64,000 nucleotides of DNA from Saccharicrinis fermentans DSM 9555 = JCM 21142 (GTDB lineage: Bacteria > Bacteroidota > Bacteroidia > Bacteroidales > Marinilabiliaceae): assembly GCF_000517085.1 (NCBI RefSeq), contig NZ_KI912107.1, positions 3,345,980 to 3,409,979 on the forward strand. The letters run 5' to 3'. Below, one piece after another: positions 25,429-34,803 of this stretch (positions are counted from its first letter, which is position 1; every line of letters begins with the position of its first letter). The notes under the pieces were generated by a model that was not told where the DNA came from, searched no databases, and saw only the letters and a list, made by a program, of their open reading frames with translations. Position numbers and translations under genes: made by a program.

Positions 25429-25908
25429 CTAGAGTATTTTCACCCACTCTTTCAATCGATAATCGGTCAAATCCGGTTCATTATCCTCATCTAGGGCCAA
25501 ACCAATAAACTTACCGTCTATCAACGCCAGGGAATCGGAAAAGTCGTATTCTTCACAAGGCCAAGCACCCACAAAAACACACCCCTTATCTTTTATTATT
25601 TCGTACAACTTACCCATTCCATTACAAAAAGTATCTGGATATGTAAATTGGTCTCCAAGACCAAACAACGCCACCTTTTTACCCTCCAGATTACATAGAG
25701 ATAGCGTATCTACAAAAGTCTCAAAATCATCTTGCAAATTACCCACCCCCCAGGTTGAAGTCCCCAGAATCAAAAAATCATATTTTTCAATATCTGGCTG
25801 CGTAGCTTGTTCCACTGGGTTTAATTGAGAATCTGGCAGCAATTGAGCCAACTTTTCAGCAACAAACCGTGTATTACCAACTGAAGAACCATAAAAAATA
25901 CCTATCAT
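25429..25908 (-). CDS. fldA: Flavodoxin
   Basis: FMN-containing electron carrier of 159 residues, used instead of ferredoxin, commonly under low iron. The phosphate-binding loop is YGSSVGNTRFVA, with Val where most flavodoxins have Thr in the (T/S)xTGNT motif. The FMN-binding loops TSTWGVGNLQDD and GLGDQFTYPDTFCNG match the family, including Trp and Tyr stacking positions. The length and the inserted loop (residues ~120-140) suggest a long-chain flavodoxin. The gene is monocistronic, and its stop directly abuts the stop of the convergent small protein gene, so the two transcripts must overlap. Confidence 0.92.
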   Translation of the reverse strand: MIGIFYGSSVGNTRFVAEKLAQLLPDSQLNPVEQATQPDIEKYDFLILGTSTWGVGNLQDDFETFVDTLSLCNLEGKKVALFGLGDQFTYPDTFCNGMGKLYEIIKDKGCVFVGAWPCEEYDFSDSLALIDGKFIGLALDEDNEPDLTDYRLKEWVKIL

Positions 25909-25968
25909 AACTTATTATTTTTGAATGAGTAAACACCTAGACAATAGGAAAGTTTAAAATAACAGACG

Positions 25969-26610
25969 CTATTTTTTACGTATAACAAAAATACCATCCC
26001 TAAACGGGAATATCACTTTCTCTACCCGATCATCTTCTTTCACCATTCGGTTAAACTCAACTATTCCCTGTGTATAAGTATCTTTTGTATCCAAAGGCTC
26101 CACCACCTTTCCATCCCACAAAATATTATCTGCTAAAATATATCCTCCGGGATTCAACATACCAAACACCTGCTTATAGTAATTTGGATATTGTCTCTTA
26201 TCGCCATCCATAAATACCAAGTCATATTTTTTATGCAAGGATGGCATCACATCCAAAGCATCACCAATATGCATTTTAATTTTATGAGACAAACCTGATT
26301 TATCAAAGAAAGACTGCGTAAAGCTCTCAATTTCGTCATCCACATCAATGGTATCAATAAAACCATCTTCGGGAAGTGTTTGAGCCATACAAATACAAGA
26401 ATACCCTGTAAAAGTTCCTATTTCAAGAATATTCTTTGGTCTGATCATTTGACAAATCATCTTTAAAATTTGCCCTTGTAGATGCCCCGACAACATACGA
26501 GGACGCAAAATATGAAGATGCGTTTTTCTATTGAGGTCGTACAAAAGCGCATCTTCCTGATTTATATGCGCTAATATATAATTCTCCAGATCTATATTTT
26601 GATCGAACAT
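25969..26610 (-). CDS. SAM-dependent O-methyltransferase, class I
   Basis: Methyltransferase of the caffeoyl-CoA/catechol O-methyltransferase-like family, 213 residues. It has the SAM motif LEIGTFTGYS, DTIDVDDEIE (motif II acid), IGDALDVMPSL, VFMDGDKRQYPNYY (metal Asp) and ILADNILWDGKV (Asp-Asn ligands). Bacterial members methylate small hydroxylated compounds; the substrate is unknown. It begins 3 bp after the M16 peptidase stop codon, so both are made from one message driven by the promoter in front of the peptidase. Confidence 0.88.
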   Translation of the reverse strand: MFDQNIDLENYILAHINQEDALLYDLNRKTHLHILRPRMLSGHLQGQILKMICQMIRPKNILEIGTFTGYSCICMAQTLPEDGFIDTIDVDDEIESFTQSFFDKSGLSHKIKMHIGDALDVMPSLHKKYDLVFMDGDKRQYPNYYKQVFGMLNPGGYILADNILWDGKVVEPLDTKDTYTQGIVEFNRMVKEDDRVEKVIFPFRDGIFVIRKK

Positions 26611-26613
26611 AGC

Positions 26614-27834
26614 CTACAAGTATATAAGTTGTGACATATCATCGGGATTAAAACACTCGTTGGAAATCTGCAAAAGATCAGATGCTGTAAGTTCATCAAT
26701 CTTGTTATACACATATTCCAATGTATCAACTTTATCATACAGCAAGTAACTTTTTCCCAAATTAAGCATCAAATTCTCTTTATTTTCAGAAGAGATTGCA
26801 ATCTGACCTTTCAGCTGCCTTTTGGCCTTATGAAGCTGCAGGGTCCCTAACTTTTTTTGACGCAACATATTCAACTCTCCAATCACAATTTTTAAACTTT
26901 TATCTACATTTTTCTTATCGGTACCCAAATATACCGAAAAAATACCGGTACCATAAAAGGCAGTGTACGACGACTCTATGTTATAGGCGATACCTCTTTT
27001 CTCACGCAATGACATATTAAGTCGACTATTCATTCCAGGCCCTCCCAACAAATTATTCAGCAGATGCAGCCCCAATCGCTTGGGATGATTATAATCATAA
27101 ACAACACCACCTATCACCACATGACTCTGGTAAGTATCCTTATCAATACGAACAATTCTAGGGGCATGAGATAAAACCGGCTTCCTTTTTACAACCCGTC
27201 TATTCTCAGGAATCTCACCAAAATATTTCTCCGCCAGCTTAACCACCTTTTTAAAATCTTTTTGTCCTACAGAACAAAATACGATTTGATCAGTATGATA
27301 ATTACTTTGAATAAAACGAAAAATATCCTCCCGGGTAAAAGACTTCAATGCCTCGGGTGTTCCTAATATATTTCGGCCAATGGGATGGTTTGGATACAAC
27401 AATTCCTCAAAATCGTCAAATATTAATTCAGCAGGGGAGTCTTTATATGAATTAATTTCATCAATAATAACTTCCTTTTCCTTCACCAATTCCTTATCCG
27501 GAAATACCGAATGAAATGTAATATCGGCAATCAGCTCCATCGATCTTTCATAATCCTCCTTTAAGTACGTAGCATAAATACAAGTCTCCTCTTTCGTAGT
27601 ATATGCATTCAGCTCCCCCCCTACATCTTCCAAACGACTTAAAACATGAAAAGCCTTACGTTTTTTTGTTCCTTTAAATACAACATGCTCAATAAAATGC
27701 GCCATCCCATGCTCATTTTCATCCTCATCTCTGGAACCTGCATTTATAATCACCCCGCAATAACCCACTTCTCCATTCTCAGGTTTATGAATGATTCTAA
27801 TTCCGTTATTTAATGTATGTGTGTAATATTCCAT
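26614..27834 (-). CDS. M16 family zinc peptidase
   Basis: Zinc protease of the insulinase/processing-peptidase family, 406 residues, without a signal peptide. The inverted zinc motif HxxEH is intact (MAHFIEHVVFKGT, about residues 44-54) with the third ligand Glu in EETCIYATYLKEDYERSMELIAD / KEKEVIIDEI. The C-terminal non-catalytic half contains GGPGMNSRLNMSLREKRGIAYNIESSY, the usual substrate-clamping RxxxGxxY region. Single-subunit ~400-residue members like this work as dimers. It is the first gene of a two-gene operon with the O-methyltransferase. Confidence 0.9.
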   Translation of the reverse strand: MEYYTHTLNNGIRIIHKPENGEVGYCGVIINAGSRDEDENEHGMAHFIEHVVFKGTKKRKAFHVLSRLEDVGGELNAYTTKEETCIYATYLKEDYERSMELIADITFHSVFPDKELVKEKEVIIDEINSYKDSPAELIFDDFEELLYPNHPIGRNILGTPEALKSFTREDIFRFIQSNYHTDQIVFCSVGQKDFKKVVKLAEKYFGEIPENRRVVKRKPVLSHAPRIVRIDKDTYQSHVVIGGVVYDYNHPKRLGLHLLNNLLGGPGMNSRLNMSLREKRGIAYNIESSYTAFYGTGIFSVYLGTDKKNVDKSLKIVIGELNMLRQKKLGTLQLHKAKRQLKGQIAISSENKENLMLNLGKSYLLYDKVDTLEYVYNKIDELTASDLLQISNECFNPDDMSQLIYL

Positions 27835-27853
27835 GTAAAAAAATATTGGAGTG

Positions 27854-27861
27854 CAAAAGTA
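27854..27861 (-). promoter_or_regulatory. -7 box of the M16 peptidase operon
   Basis: Minus-strand TACTTTTG fits TAnnTTTG, 20 bases before the peptidase ATG. The -33 element is not clear. Confidence 0.5.
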
Positions 27862-27923
27862 CTAAAGTACAACGTATTTAAGCACACTCTGGAGCAAAAT
27901 AAAATCATATTTTTTAAAAATGA

Positions 27924-27954
27924 TTTTGCAGAAAAAAATCTTTGTGTATATTTG
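27924..27954 (+). promoter_or_regulatory. Promoter of the tRNA-Phe pair
   Basis: TTTTG ends at 27928, followed after 18 bases by TATATTTG (27947-27954). This is close to the Bacteroidota TTTG-N19-TAnnTTTG arrangement. Transcription would start about 45 bases before the first tRNA. Confidence 0.7.
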
Positions 27955-28012
27955 CACCGCCTTAAACAAAAAGGCACTTCTATTGAAAGCAGTAGAAAGA
28001 TAAAAAAAATGA

Positions 28013-28085
28013 GGTACCATAGCTCAGTAGGTAGAGCAATGGACTGAAAATCCATGTGTCCCTGGTTCGATCCCAGGTGGTACCA
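28013..28085 (+). tRNA. tRNA-Phe (GAA), first copy
   Basis: 73-base cloverleaf. Acceptor GGTACCA pairs with TGGTACC, followed by discriminator A. The anticodon stem ATGGA / TCCAT closes loop CTGAAAA with anticodon GAA. The T arm is CCTGG-TTCGATC-CCAGG. The 3' CCA is not encoded. Confidence 0.96.
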
Positions 28086-28128
28086 CATTAAAATAAAAAT
28101 CTGTATTAAAACAGACCTCGAAACAAGG

Positions 28129-28201
28129 GGTGCCATAGCTCAGTAGGTAGAGCAATGGACTGAAAATCCATGTGTCCCTGGTTCGATCCCAGGTGGCACC
28201 A
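28129..28201 (+). tRNA. tRNA-Phe (GAA), second copy
   Basis: 73 bases, identical to the first copy except for the fourth acceptor pair: GGTGCCA with TGGCACC, so A-T became G-C with pairing kept. Anticodon GAA. The two genes are 43 bases apart and share the promoter and terminator. Confidence 0.96.
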
Positions 28202-28206
28202 CCCAC

Positions 28207-28241
28207 AAAAGCCGATAGAAATCATTCTATCGGCTTTTTTT
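28207..28241 (+). terminator. Terminator of the tRNA-Phe operon
   Basis: Fourteen-base perfect stem AAAAGCCGATAGAA / TTCTATCGGCTTTT with loop ATCA and a T run, starting six bases after the second tRNA. Confidence 0.95.
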
Positions 28242-28578
28242 ATGCCCCCAGTTTTACAATGGCGAGTTGTTATAATTGTGGAGTTAGTGAGTTAAGAAGC
28301 TAATAGTTTGTAATTAAATATATTGATATTCTATTATAATACTAATTTCAAGTATAACGAAAGTCTTTACAATTTATCCATAATCACATTCAATATTTCA
28401 TAGTATATAAACAATTTACAACCAAATACACAAGTATTAATCAATAAACTAAGAAGCTGGCCAAAGAACAATTAACCAGGCAAACTCCTCTCATGAACCT
28501 TTCTTTCCAAAATCATGTTATACTACTATTATATGTATCTGTCTTTATTCCAAACAAACCATATTAAATCCCCTAAAG
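28242..28578. other. Gap upstream of the CheB-CheR kinase
   Basis: 337 bp of AT-rich sequence without a credible ORF, RNA gene or repeat. It presumably holds the kinase promoter, but no box matching TAnnTTTG was found near the start codon. Confidence 0.5.
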
Positions 28579-31500
28579 ATGAAAGAAAACAAGAACCAAC
28601 TAACACCCAAGCCCCAAAAAACAACACAAGCTTTCTACGTTGTAGGTATCGGTGCTTCAGCCGGTGGACTGGAAGCCATTCAACAATTATTTGACAATAT
28701 CCCAGAAGACACAGGGATGGCCTTTGTAATCATACAACATCTATCACCCGATTTCAAAAGTCTGATGCCCGAACTACTGGCCAAACATACCAAACTTAAA
28801 ATCTACACAACGATAGACAAACAGACCATAGAGCCCAACTGTATTTACCTAAACCACCGTCATAAAAATCTCCACATCAAAGGGAAAAAGCTATACCTCT
28901 TAGACAAAGGGCCCAAGCACAACCTCAACCTACCTATAGACATCTTCTTTCACACACTAGGAGAAGAATTCAAAGAAAAATCCATTGGTGTAATCCTATC
29001 CGGAACAGGGTCTGATGGATCCAGAGGTATCCGCACCATAAAAGAAGGAGGAGGCACCATCATGGTACAAGATCCTGCATCCGCTCAATTCGACGGCATG
29101 CCCCACTCTGCTATATCCACCAACCTGGTAGATTTCATTTTGACACCCAAACTCATTGCAGAAAAATTCAGCACACCCCCCTCCAACAAGCCACTTGTTA
29201 ATTTTTCGACAGACACCAAAGACTCAGCAGATTCCCTCATAAAAAACATACTAAAAGTCGTTTACCAATTCTCTGGCATAGACTTCAGAGAATACAAAAT
29301 AAACACCCTCTTACGTCGTATTGAAAAGAGAATGAACATTAACAACATAGAACATCTTCACGACTACCTTCATCTTCTTTTGGAAAGCAATAAAGAAAAA
29401 CAAGAACTGAAAGATGACTTTTTAATTGGCGTAACACGTTTTTTCAGAGATACTGAAGCTTTTCATAAGTTGGAGCACCAAATCGTACCAGCCATGTGCA
29501 ATACCAAAAACAAAGGCGAAACATTACGCATATGGATCCCTGGCTGCTCCACTGGAGAAGAGGTATACTCCATAGCCATGTTAATTGACGATTACATCCG
29601 TACTCAAAAGCTCAATCTGGTTTATAAAATATTTGCCACAGACATTGACGCCCAGTCCATCAAAAAAGCAGACACAGGATCCTACCAGTACAACATCGTC
29701 AATGAAATAAAAAAAGAATACATCGACAAATACTTCATTAAATCTGGCGATAAAATACAAATCATAAAACGCATTCGCGAAAAAATAGTATTCTCAGTTC
29801 ACAACGTATTTAAAGATCCTCCCTTTATCCATATCGATTTAATCTCATGTCGCAACATGCTGATATATTTCGACAACAAAATCCAAAAGAGAACCCTTCA
29901 AAAATTTCAGTTTGCGTTAAACCAGTACGGATACTTATTTTTAGGTAGCAGCGAATCACTGGGTGATGTAGCAGAGCACTTTGAAACTATGGATGCCAAA
30001 TGGAAGATATATCAAAATACATCCTCCACCCATCAACTACCATCGCAAGTTGATTTTGACAGCAACACCCCGGTCACTCCTTTAAAAAAAACCTCAAAAG
30101 CAATCAACAAGTTCGAGTACCCACACAAAGAAAGTCCCGCGAACGTTTTCCATCGCTATTTAAGCAAGAAATACAGTCCCGCCTCTATTTTCATTGACAA
30201 CAATTTCAATATTCTTTTTATCAAGGGAGATGCCGGAAAACGACTATCCCATACCGAAGGCATTTTTCAGAGCAATTTATTAAAAATGGTATCTCCCAAA
30301 ATAGCCATGGCATTAAGAAGAGGAATCAGAAATATTGAAAAAAACGACCAGGAGTTAATGATCAAGAACATCATCCACGACACAAACAACGAACTTCGTT
30401 CTTTTGACTTAACGATCCATAAACCCTTGGGAGAAATAGAACTCAAGGACACCTACCTGATCTCCTTTACCGAAGATGAAGTACAAGAAGCACAAAGCAT
30501 AAAAATAGTTAACAACACCAACAGCGAAAACACATCAAAACAACAATTAGAAGAACTAGAAACAGAACTTAAAGAAGTAAAAACAGAATTACAAAACACG
30601 GTAGAAGAACTAGAAACCAGCAATGAAGAACTACAATCGTCCAACGAAGAACTCATGGCTTCCAACGAGGAACTACAAAGCACCAACGAAGAGTTACAAT
30701 CTGTAAATGAAGAACTTTACACTGTAAACACAGAATTACAGGAAAAAAACAAGGAGCTGATCAACCTCAACAACGACATGACCAACCTACTAGACAGTAC
30801 CGAAATAGGAACACTCTTTTTGGACCGCGACATGCGCATTCGAAAATTCACCCCTTCATTACAACAACACTTTAATTTAGAAGAAGCAGACTATGGCAGA
30901 TCAATCACCAGTTTTGCATCCAACTTTAACGAACAAATAAGGGCTTCCATTTTAAACGATTGTCAATCCGTTCTCACAAAACTAATCACGATCGAAAAGG
31001 AAATCACAGACAAAGATGGAAACTATTACTTAAAAAGAGTAAGTCCTTTTATAACGGTCGATAAAAAAATTAACGGAGTAGTTATTACACTGGTAAACAT
31101 CAACCGAATAAAAGAAACAGAAAAAGAATTAAGCGAAACAGAAGCAACATACCACAATTTATTTGAAAACATGAACGAAGGCTTTATTCATGCGAAAATA
31201 ATAACGAACAAAAACAACACGCCAATTGACTGGGAATACATAACCATAAACAAAGCCTTTGAAAAACAAACAGGACTCCATGCGGTAGATATAGAAGGCA
31301 AAAGAGTAAGCATCATTCAGCCCGAACTAAAAAGCAATGCAGGAAATTGGATAGAGACATTTGGCAACACAGCGCTCACTGGCGAAGAACAGTTTATATA
31401 TAGTGAATCTGTTTTCCCTGACAAACATTTCTATGTTCACTTATTCTCACCTCGTCAAGGAGAATTTGCTGCCACTTTTGCTGATATAACAGAATTAAAA

Positions 31501-32655
31501 AGAAAAGAAGAAGCATTGGTAAAAAGCGAAGCTGAACTAACCAGAGTACAAAGCATCACGCACACTGGCAGTTGGTATCTGGATCTTAAAACAGGGGAAG
31601 TAAGCTGGACTCAGGAGCTTTACCAAATGATGGGAGTAGACTCCAAGGTATCTGCACCTATCCTATCGGAACAGAAAAGGATGTTCACTGAAGAGAGCTG
31701 GCAACTACTAACTTCTCATTTAGAAAATACTATCCAAACAGGCATACCATATGAACTTGAATTACAAATGCAAGAAGCATACAAACATAATGGATGGATA
31801 TGGGCTCGCGGTGAATTGGTAAAAGACGAAAACAACAACAAAATAGGATTAAGAGGAGCCGCTCAAGACATCAGTGAAAGAAAAAAAACAGAACAAGAAC
31901 TGATTTTAGCCAAAAAAAAGGCCGAAATAGCCAACATACACAAAAATTACTTCTTGGCCAACATGAGTCATGAGATCAGAACCCCCATGAATGGAGTAAT
32001 CGGCTTTTCTGAATTATTAAAAGATGATAATTTATCGCAACAAGAAAAACACAAATACCTGGAAATAATTAACATCAATGCAATGCAACTCTTAAGCCTA
32101 ATTGACGACATTTTAGACGTAGCTAAAATTGAATCCGGCGACCTAAGGGTAAACAAAGATTCAGTGTCTCCGGCAAAAATCATGAATGATCTAAAAACAA
32201 GCTACAACCAACTTAAATTCAACATGAATCCAGACTTAGAAATCAAAGTCAACATACCCCAAAAACATTCAGACATACGAATTCTAACAGACGCACAAAG
32301 ACTTCATCAAGTAATCAGCAACCTTTTAAACAACGCATTAAAATTTTCTAAAAAAGGAATCATAGAATTTGGATATACCGTTCATCATAAAACGATAGAA
32401 ATATTTGTAAAGGATGAAGGAATCGGTATACACCCTGATAAAATAGATGAAATATTTGAACGCTTTAAACAAATCAACTACAGCACCAACACCACATTTG
32501 GAGGTACAGGACTTGGCTTGGCAATATGCAAAGGAATTGTAGATCTATTAGGAGGAGATTTGAAAGTTAAATCAAAACCAGACATAGGTAGCAAATTTTA
32601 TTTCAGCATACCCATACAAGAACGGCCTAACAGCCAAATAAACACAAGTTCATAA
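28579..32655 (+). CDS. CheB-CheR-PAS hybrid histidine kinase
   Basis: A 1358-residue cytoplasmic signalling protein that joins chemotaxis-type enzymes to a sensor kinase. Order: CheB methylesterase domain (~18-200; catalytic Ser in GIGASAGG, His in IIQHLSP, Asp in GTGSDGSRG); CheR methyltransferase (~215-490; [34 protein letters not shown]); a heptad-rich coiled coil (~656-735) with [11 protein letters not shown]-type repeats; PAS-type domains (~755-1105); HisKA with [12 protein letters not shown] (~1127); HATPase with NNALKF and GGTGLGL (~1307). There is no CheB receiver, no membrane segment and no chemoreceptor or cheA gene nearby. Such fusions are thought to be sensory hubs and not flagellar parts. 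Partner unknown. Confidence 0.93.
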   Translation: MKENKNQLTPKPQKTTQAFYVVGIGASAGGLEAIQQLFDNIPEDTGMAFVIIQHLSPDFKSLMPELLAKHTKLKIYTTIDKQTIEPNCIYLNHRHKNLHIKGKKLYLLDKGPKHNLNLPIDIFFHTLGEEFKEKSIGVILSGTGSDGSRGIRTIKEGGGTIMVQDPASAQFDGMPHSAISTNLVDFILTPKLIAEKFSTPPSNKPLVNFSTDTKDSADSLIKNILKVVYQFSGIDFREYKINTLLRRIEKRMNINNIEHLHDYLHLLLESNKEKQELKDDFLIGVTRFFRDTEAFHKLEHQIVPAMCNTKNKGETLRIWIPGCSTGEEVYSIAMLIDDYIRTQKLNLVYKIFATDIDAQSIKKADTGSYQYNIVNEIKKEYIDKYFIKSGDKIQIIKRIREKIVFSVHNVFKDPPFIHIDLISCRNMLIYFDNKIQKRTLQKFQFALNQYGYLFLGSSESLGDVAEHFETMDAKWKIYQNTSSTHQLPSQVDFDSNTPVTPLKKTSKAINKFEYPHKESPANVFHRYLSKKYSPASIFIDNNFNILFIKGDAGKRLSHTEGIFQSNLLKMVSPKIAMALRRGIRNIEKNDQELMIKNIIHDTNNELRSFDLTIHKPLGEIELKDTYLISFTEDEVQEAQSIKIVNNTNSENTSKQQLEELETELKEVKTELQNTVEELETSNEELQSSNEELMASNEELQSTNEELQSVNEELYTVNTELQEKNKELINLNNDMTNLLDSTEIGTLFLDRDMRIRKFTPSLQQHFNLEEADYGRSITSFASNFNEQIRASILNDCQSVLTKLITIEKEITDKDGNYYLKRVSPFITVDKKINGVVITLVNINRIKETEKELSETEATYHNLFENMNEGFIHAKIITNKNNTPIDWEYITINKAFEKQTGLHAVDIEGKRVSIIQPELKSNAGNWIETFGNTALTGEEQFIYSESVFPDKHFYVHLFSPRQGEFAATFADITELKRKEEALVKSEAELTRVQSITHTGSWYLDLKTGEVSWTQELYQMMGVDSKVSAPILSEQKRMFTEESWQLLTSHLENTIQTGIPYELELQMQEAYKHNGWIWARGELVKDENNNKIGLRGAAQDISERKKTEQELILAKKKAEIANIHKNYFLANMSHEIRTPMNGVIGFSELLKDDNLSQQEKHKYLEIININAMQLLSLIDDILDVAKIESGDLRVNKDSVSPAKIMNDLKTSYNQLKFNMNPDLEIKVNIPQKHSDIRILTDAQRLHQVISNLLNNALKFSKKGIIEFGYTVHHKTIEIFVKDEGIGIHPDKIDEIFERFKQINYSTNTTFGGTGLGLAICKGIVDLLGGDLKVKSKPDIGSKFYFSIPIQERPNSQINTSS

Positions 32656-32954
32656 ATACATTATTTAAATCAACCTTAAAACAAAAAGAGTTACAAACAA
32701 CAAAACCATATATTTTAAAAAAACAACCCCATTAAAAACAGACAATTTCACATACATCATAGAACAATCCACAATATAGGTCGATTTTTTTTGGGCATAT
32801 GTTATTTTTTTATACTTTTATGGTTTACTTTCTTCATTACGCCATAGCTTTAAATAAATTACAAAGCTTAGGATCGCAAATGGGTGTTTTTTTATATAAA
32901 ACTGGGATAAATAACATATTTGTTGTAATATGCACATACTTGGATATTTAATAA
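32656..32954. other. Gap upstream of the ECF sigma gene
   Basis: 299 bp, AT-rich, no ORF or strong hairpin. CATATTTG at 32918-32925 is one mismatch from the -7 consensus and could belong to the sigma-factor promoter. Confidence 0.4.
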
Positions 32955-33527
32955 ATGGATATACCTACCTCTAACATAAGCAAAAGTATTCTTGAACAAT
33001 TTAAAGCAGGGAATACAAAAGCATTCGACACTATCTATGGTATGCTATCAAAACGACTATGTCGCTTTGTCAGGTATTCAATCAACAACAATGAAGACGT
33101 TCAGGAAATTGTACAAGAAGTATTTATAAAGCTTTGGAACGAAAGAGAGAACTTAAACCTTAACAAGTCGTTTGAAGCATTTGTTTTTACAATCACTAAA
33201 AATAAAATACACGATTATCTTAGGAAGACTCTTCAAGAAAAAAAATACATTGAATCGATCATCCAAAACTATTCGTTTCAAGACAACGAACTAGAAGATA
33301 TTGTTAACTTTCGAGAAACCGACGCTACCATTAAAAAGCTCATTGGCATGCTCCCTGAAAGAAGAAGAAAAGCATTTGTCCTTAGCCGCTTTGGAGGCAA
33401 ATCATACCGTGAGATTTCGGCATTAATGGATATATCCGAAAACACCGTCGACACCCACATTCGAAAAGCATTAACCTTTTTAAAAGAGGGGTTGATTCGG
33501 TTTTCTTCCTTTATTTTCTTCTTATAA
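32955..33527 (+). CDS. ECF RNA polymerase sigma factor (FecI-like)
   Basis: Extracytoplasmic-function sigma factor of 190 residues. Region 2 spans about residues 20-90 (AFDTIYGMLSKRLCRFVRY, then VQEIVQEVFIKLWNERE, the core-binding part, and SFEAFVFTITKNKIHDYLR). Region 4 (~125-180) ends with the helix-turn-helix SYREISALMDISENTVDTHIRKAL. It is followed 90 bp later by a FecR-type anti-sigma gene and then SusC, the standard Bacteroidota trans-envelope set in which substrate binding at the outer membrane releases the sigma factor. It probably drives the downstream operon. Confidence 0.93.
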   Translation: MDIPTSNISKSILEQFKAGNTKAFDTIYGMLSKRLCRFVRYSINNNEDVQEIVQEVFIKLWNERENLNLNKSFEAFVFTITKNKIHDYLRKTLQEKKYIESIIQNYSFQDNELEDIVNFRETDATIKKLIGMLPERRRKAFVLSRFGGKSYREISALMDISENTVDTHIRKALTFLKEGLIRFSSFIFFL

Positions 33528-33617
33528 CCCTCATTTATTATCAGCTTTTAAAAAAAAATAAAAAAAAATCAATTTCCGTTCACGGAAATCTATTTCTCAA
33601 ACGTATTATATTATTGT

Positions 33618-34772
33618 ATGGATGATTATCATGTTATCATAGAAAAGATAAAGAGAATTACAGGCTCCAATCGGTTAAAAAGAGAAGAGCTTGAGAAACT
33701 CGATTTCTTTCTAGATAATTTTACAGAAGACAAAGATGTTGATCTGTGGCTAAAGGAGAATTGGGAAAGATCAAAAGACCCTTCTCAAAATATCTCATCA
33801 AAGGATCGAATAAATATTAAAATTAATAAGTCAAGATTTGCAGAAGGAAGTTTTGTCAGGCAACTAACAGCAGCTATTGTAATAGCAACGTTATGCCTTA
33901 GCACCTGGCTATACTTACAATTGCCCAATAAAAACAACAATAAAATTGTTCAGGTTATAAAAAAAAATGAGTCACACATAAACTCAATTGTACTTAAAAA
34001 GGGAAAGCAATCCTTTGATCTTTCACAAAAGAGTTTGAATATACAATCCAATCATATAAAGATGATTGGAAGCAAAAATAAATTAAAACTGGAGGTTCAA
34101 CATGCAGAAAAAGAAGAAAAAGAAGAAAAACAAATTTGGAATACTTTAAAAATTCCCAAAGGCAAAGATTACTACGTCATTCTTTCGGATGGCACGCAGG
34201 TATGGATGAATGCATGCTCAGAACTAAAGTTTCCCGATCATTTCAAGAAAGGGAAACGTGAAGTAAGTTTAATTGGAGAAGCATACTTCATCGTTCAATC
34301 TGACACTGCAAATCCTTTTTTCGTTACCACGCAGGCTTCGAAAATAATGGTAACTGGAACAAAGTTCAACGTATGTAGTTATCATGATGAAAATCGTAGT
34401 TACGTAACTTTACTCGAAGGAAAAGTAGGTGTTCATGTGGATGGACAGTTACACCAAATCAAACCAGGCGAACAACTAACGCAAGACGATAGAGGAAAGA
34501 TTCAAATAAACCAAGTGGATCCCTTGGTTTATATTTCATGGAAAGATGGCCTGTTTGAATTTAATGACATGCCACTTAACGACATTGCGTTAAGGCTAAC
34601 CAAATGGTTTGATGTAAGTTTTGAATTTGAGAACAAAAAAGTGGCGTCTCAACGATTTACGGGAATGGTAAAAAAAGAGCAACAGATAGATTATTTTTTA
34701 AAGATTCTAGAAAAAACAACGGACTTAAATTTTGTCTATACTGACTCAAAAGTAATTATCAAAGAAAAATAA
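33618..34772 (+). CDS. FecR-family anti-sigma regulator
   Basis: Single-pass inner-membrane protein of 384 residues that holds or activates the ECF sigma factor. The cytoplasmic part is about residues 1-75, with a membrane helix at ~78-98 (LTAAIVIATLCLSTWLYLQL). A periplasmic FecR domain runs from ~190 to ~295 (GTQVWMNACSELKFPDHF, VSLIGEAYFIVQ, VTGTKFNVCSY, LLEGKVGV). A C-terminal domain of ~70 residues (DUF4974 type) should contact the STN domain of the neighbouring SusC protein. The SusC gene follows after 31 bp, so the two are cotranscribed. Confidence 0.92.
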   Translation: MDDYHVIIEKIKRITGSNRLKREELEKLDFFLDNFTEDKDVDLWLKENWERSKDPSQNISSKDRINIKINKSRFAEGSFVRQLTAAIVIATLCLSTWLYLQLPNKNNNKIVQVIKKNESHINSIVLKKGKQSFDLSQKSLNIQSNHIKMIGSKNKLKLEVQHAEKEEKEEKQIWNTLKIPKGKDYYVILSDGTQVWMNACSELKFPDHFKKGKREVSLIGEAYFIVQSDTANPFFVTTQASKIMVTGTKFNVCSYHDENRSYVTLLEGKVGVHVDGQLHQIKPGEQLTQDDRGKIQINQVDPLVYISWKDGLFEFNDMPLNDIALRLTKWFDVSFEFENKKVASQRFTGMVKKEQQIDYFLKILEKTTDLNFVYTDSKVIIKEK

Positions 34773-34803
34773 ACCTATTATTTACTCTACTTAAATATAG
34801 CCA

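Noticed and set aside
30547-30774. Short tandem repeat-like DNA (GAAGAACTA / AACGAAGAA pattern)
   Set aside because: It encodes the heptad coiled coil of the CheB-CheR kinase and is explained by protein repeats, not by a DNA repeat or CRISPR array.
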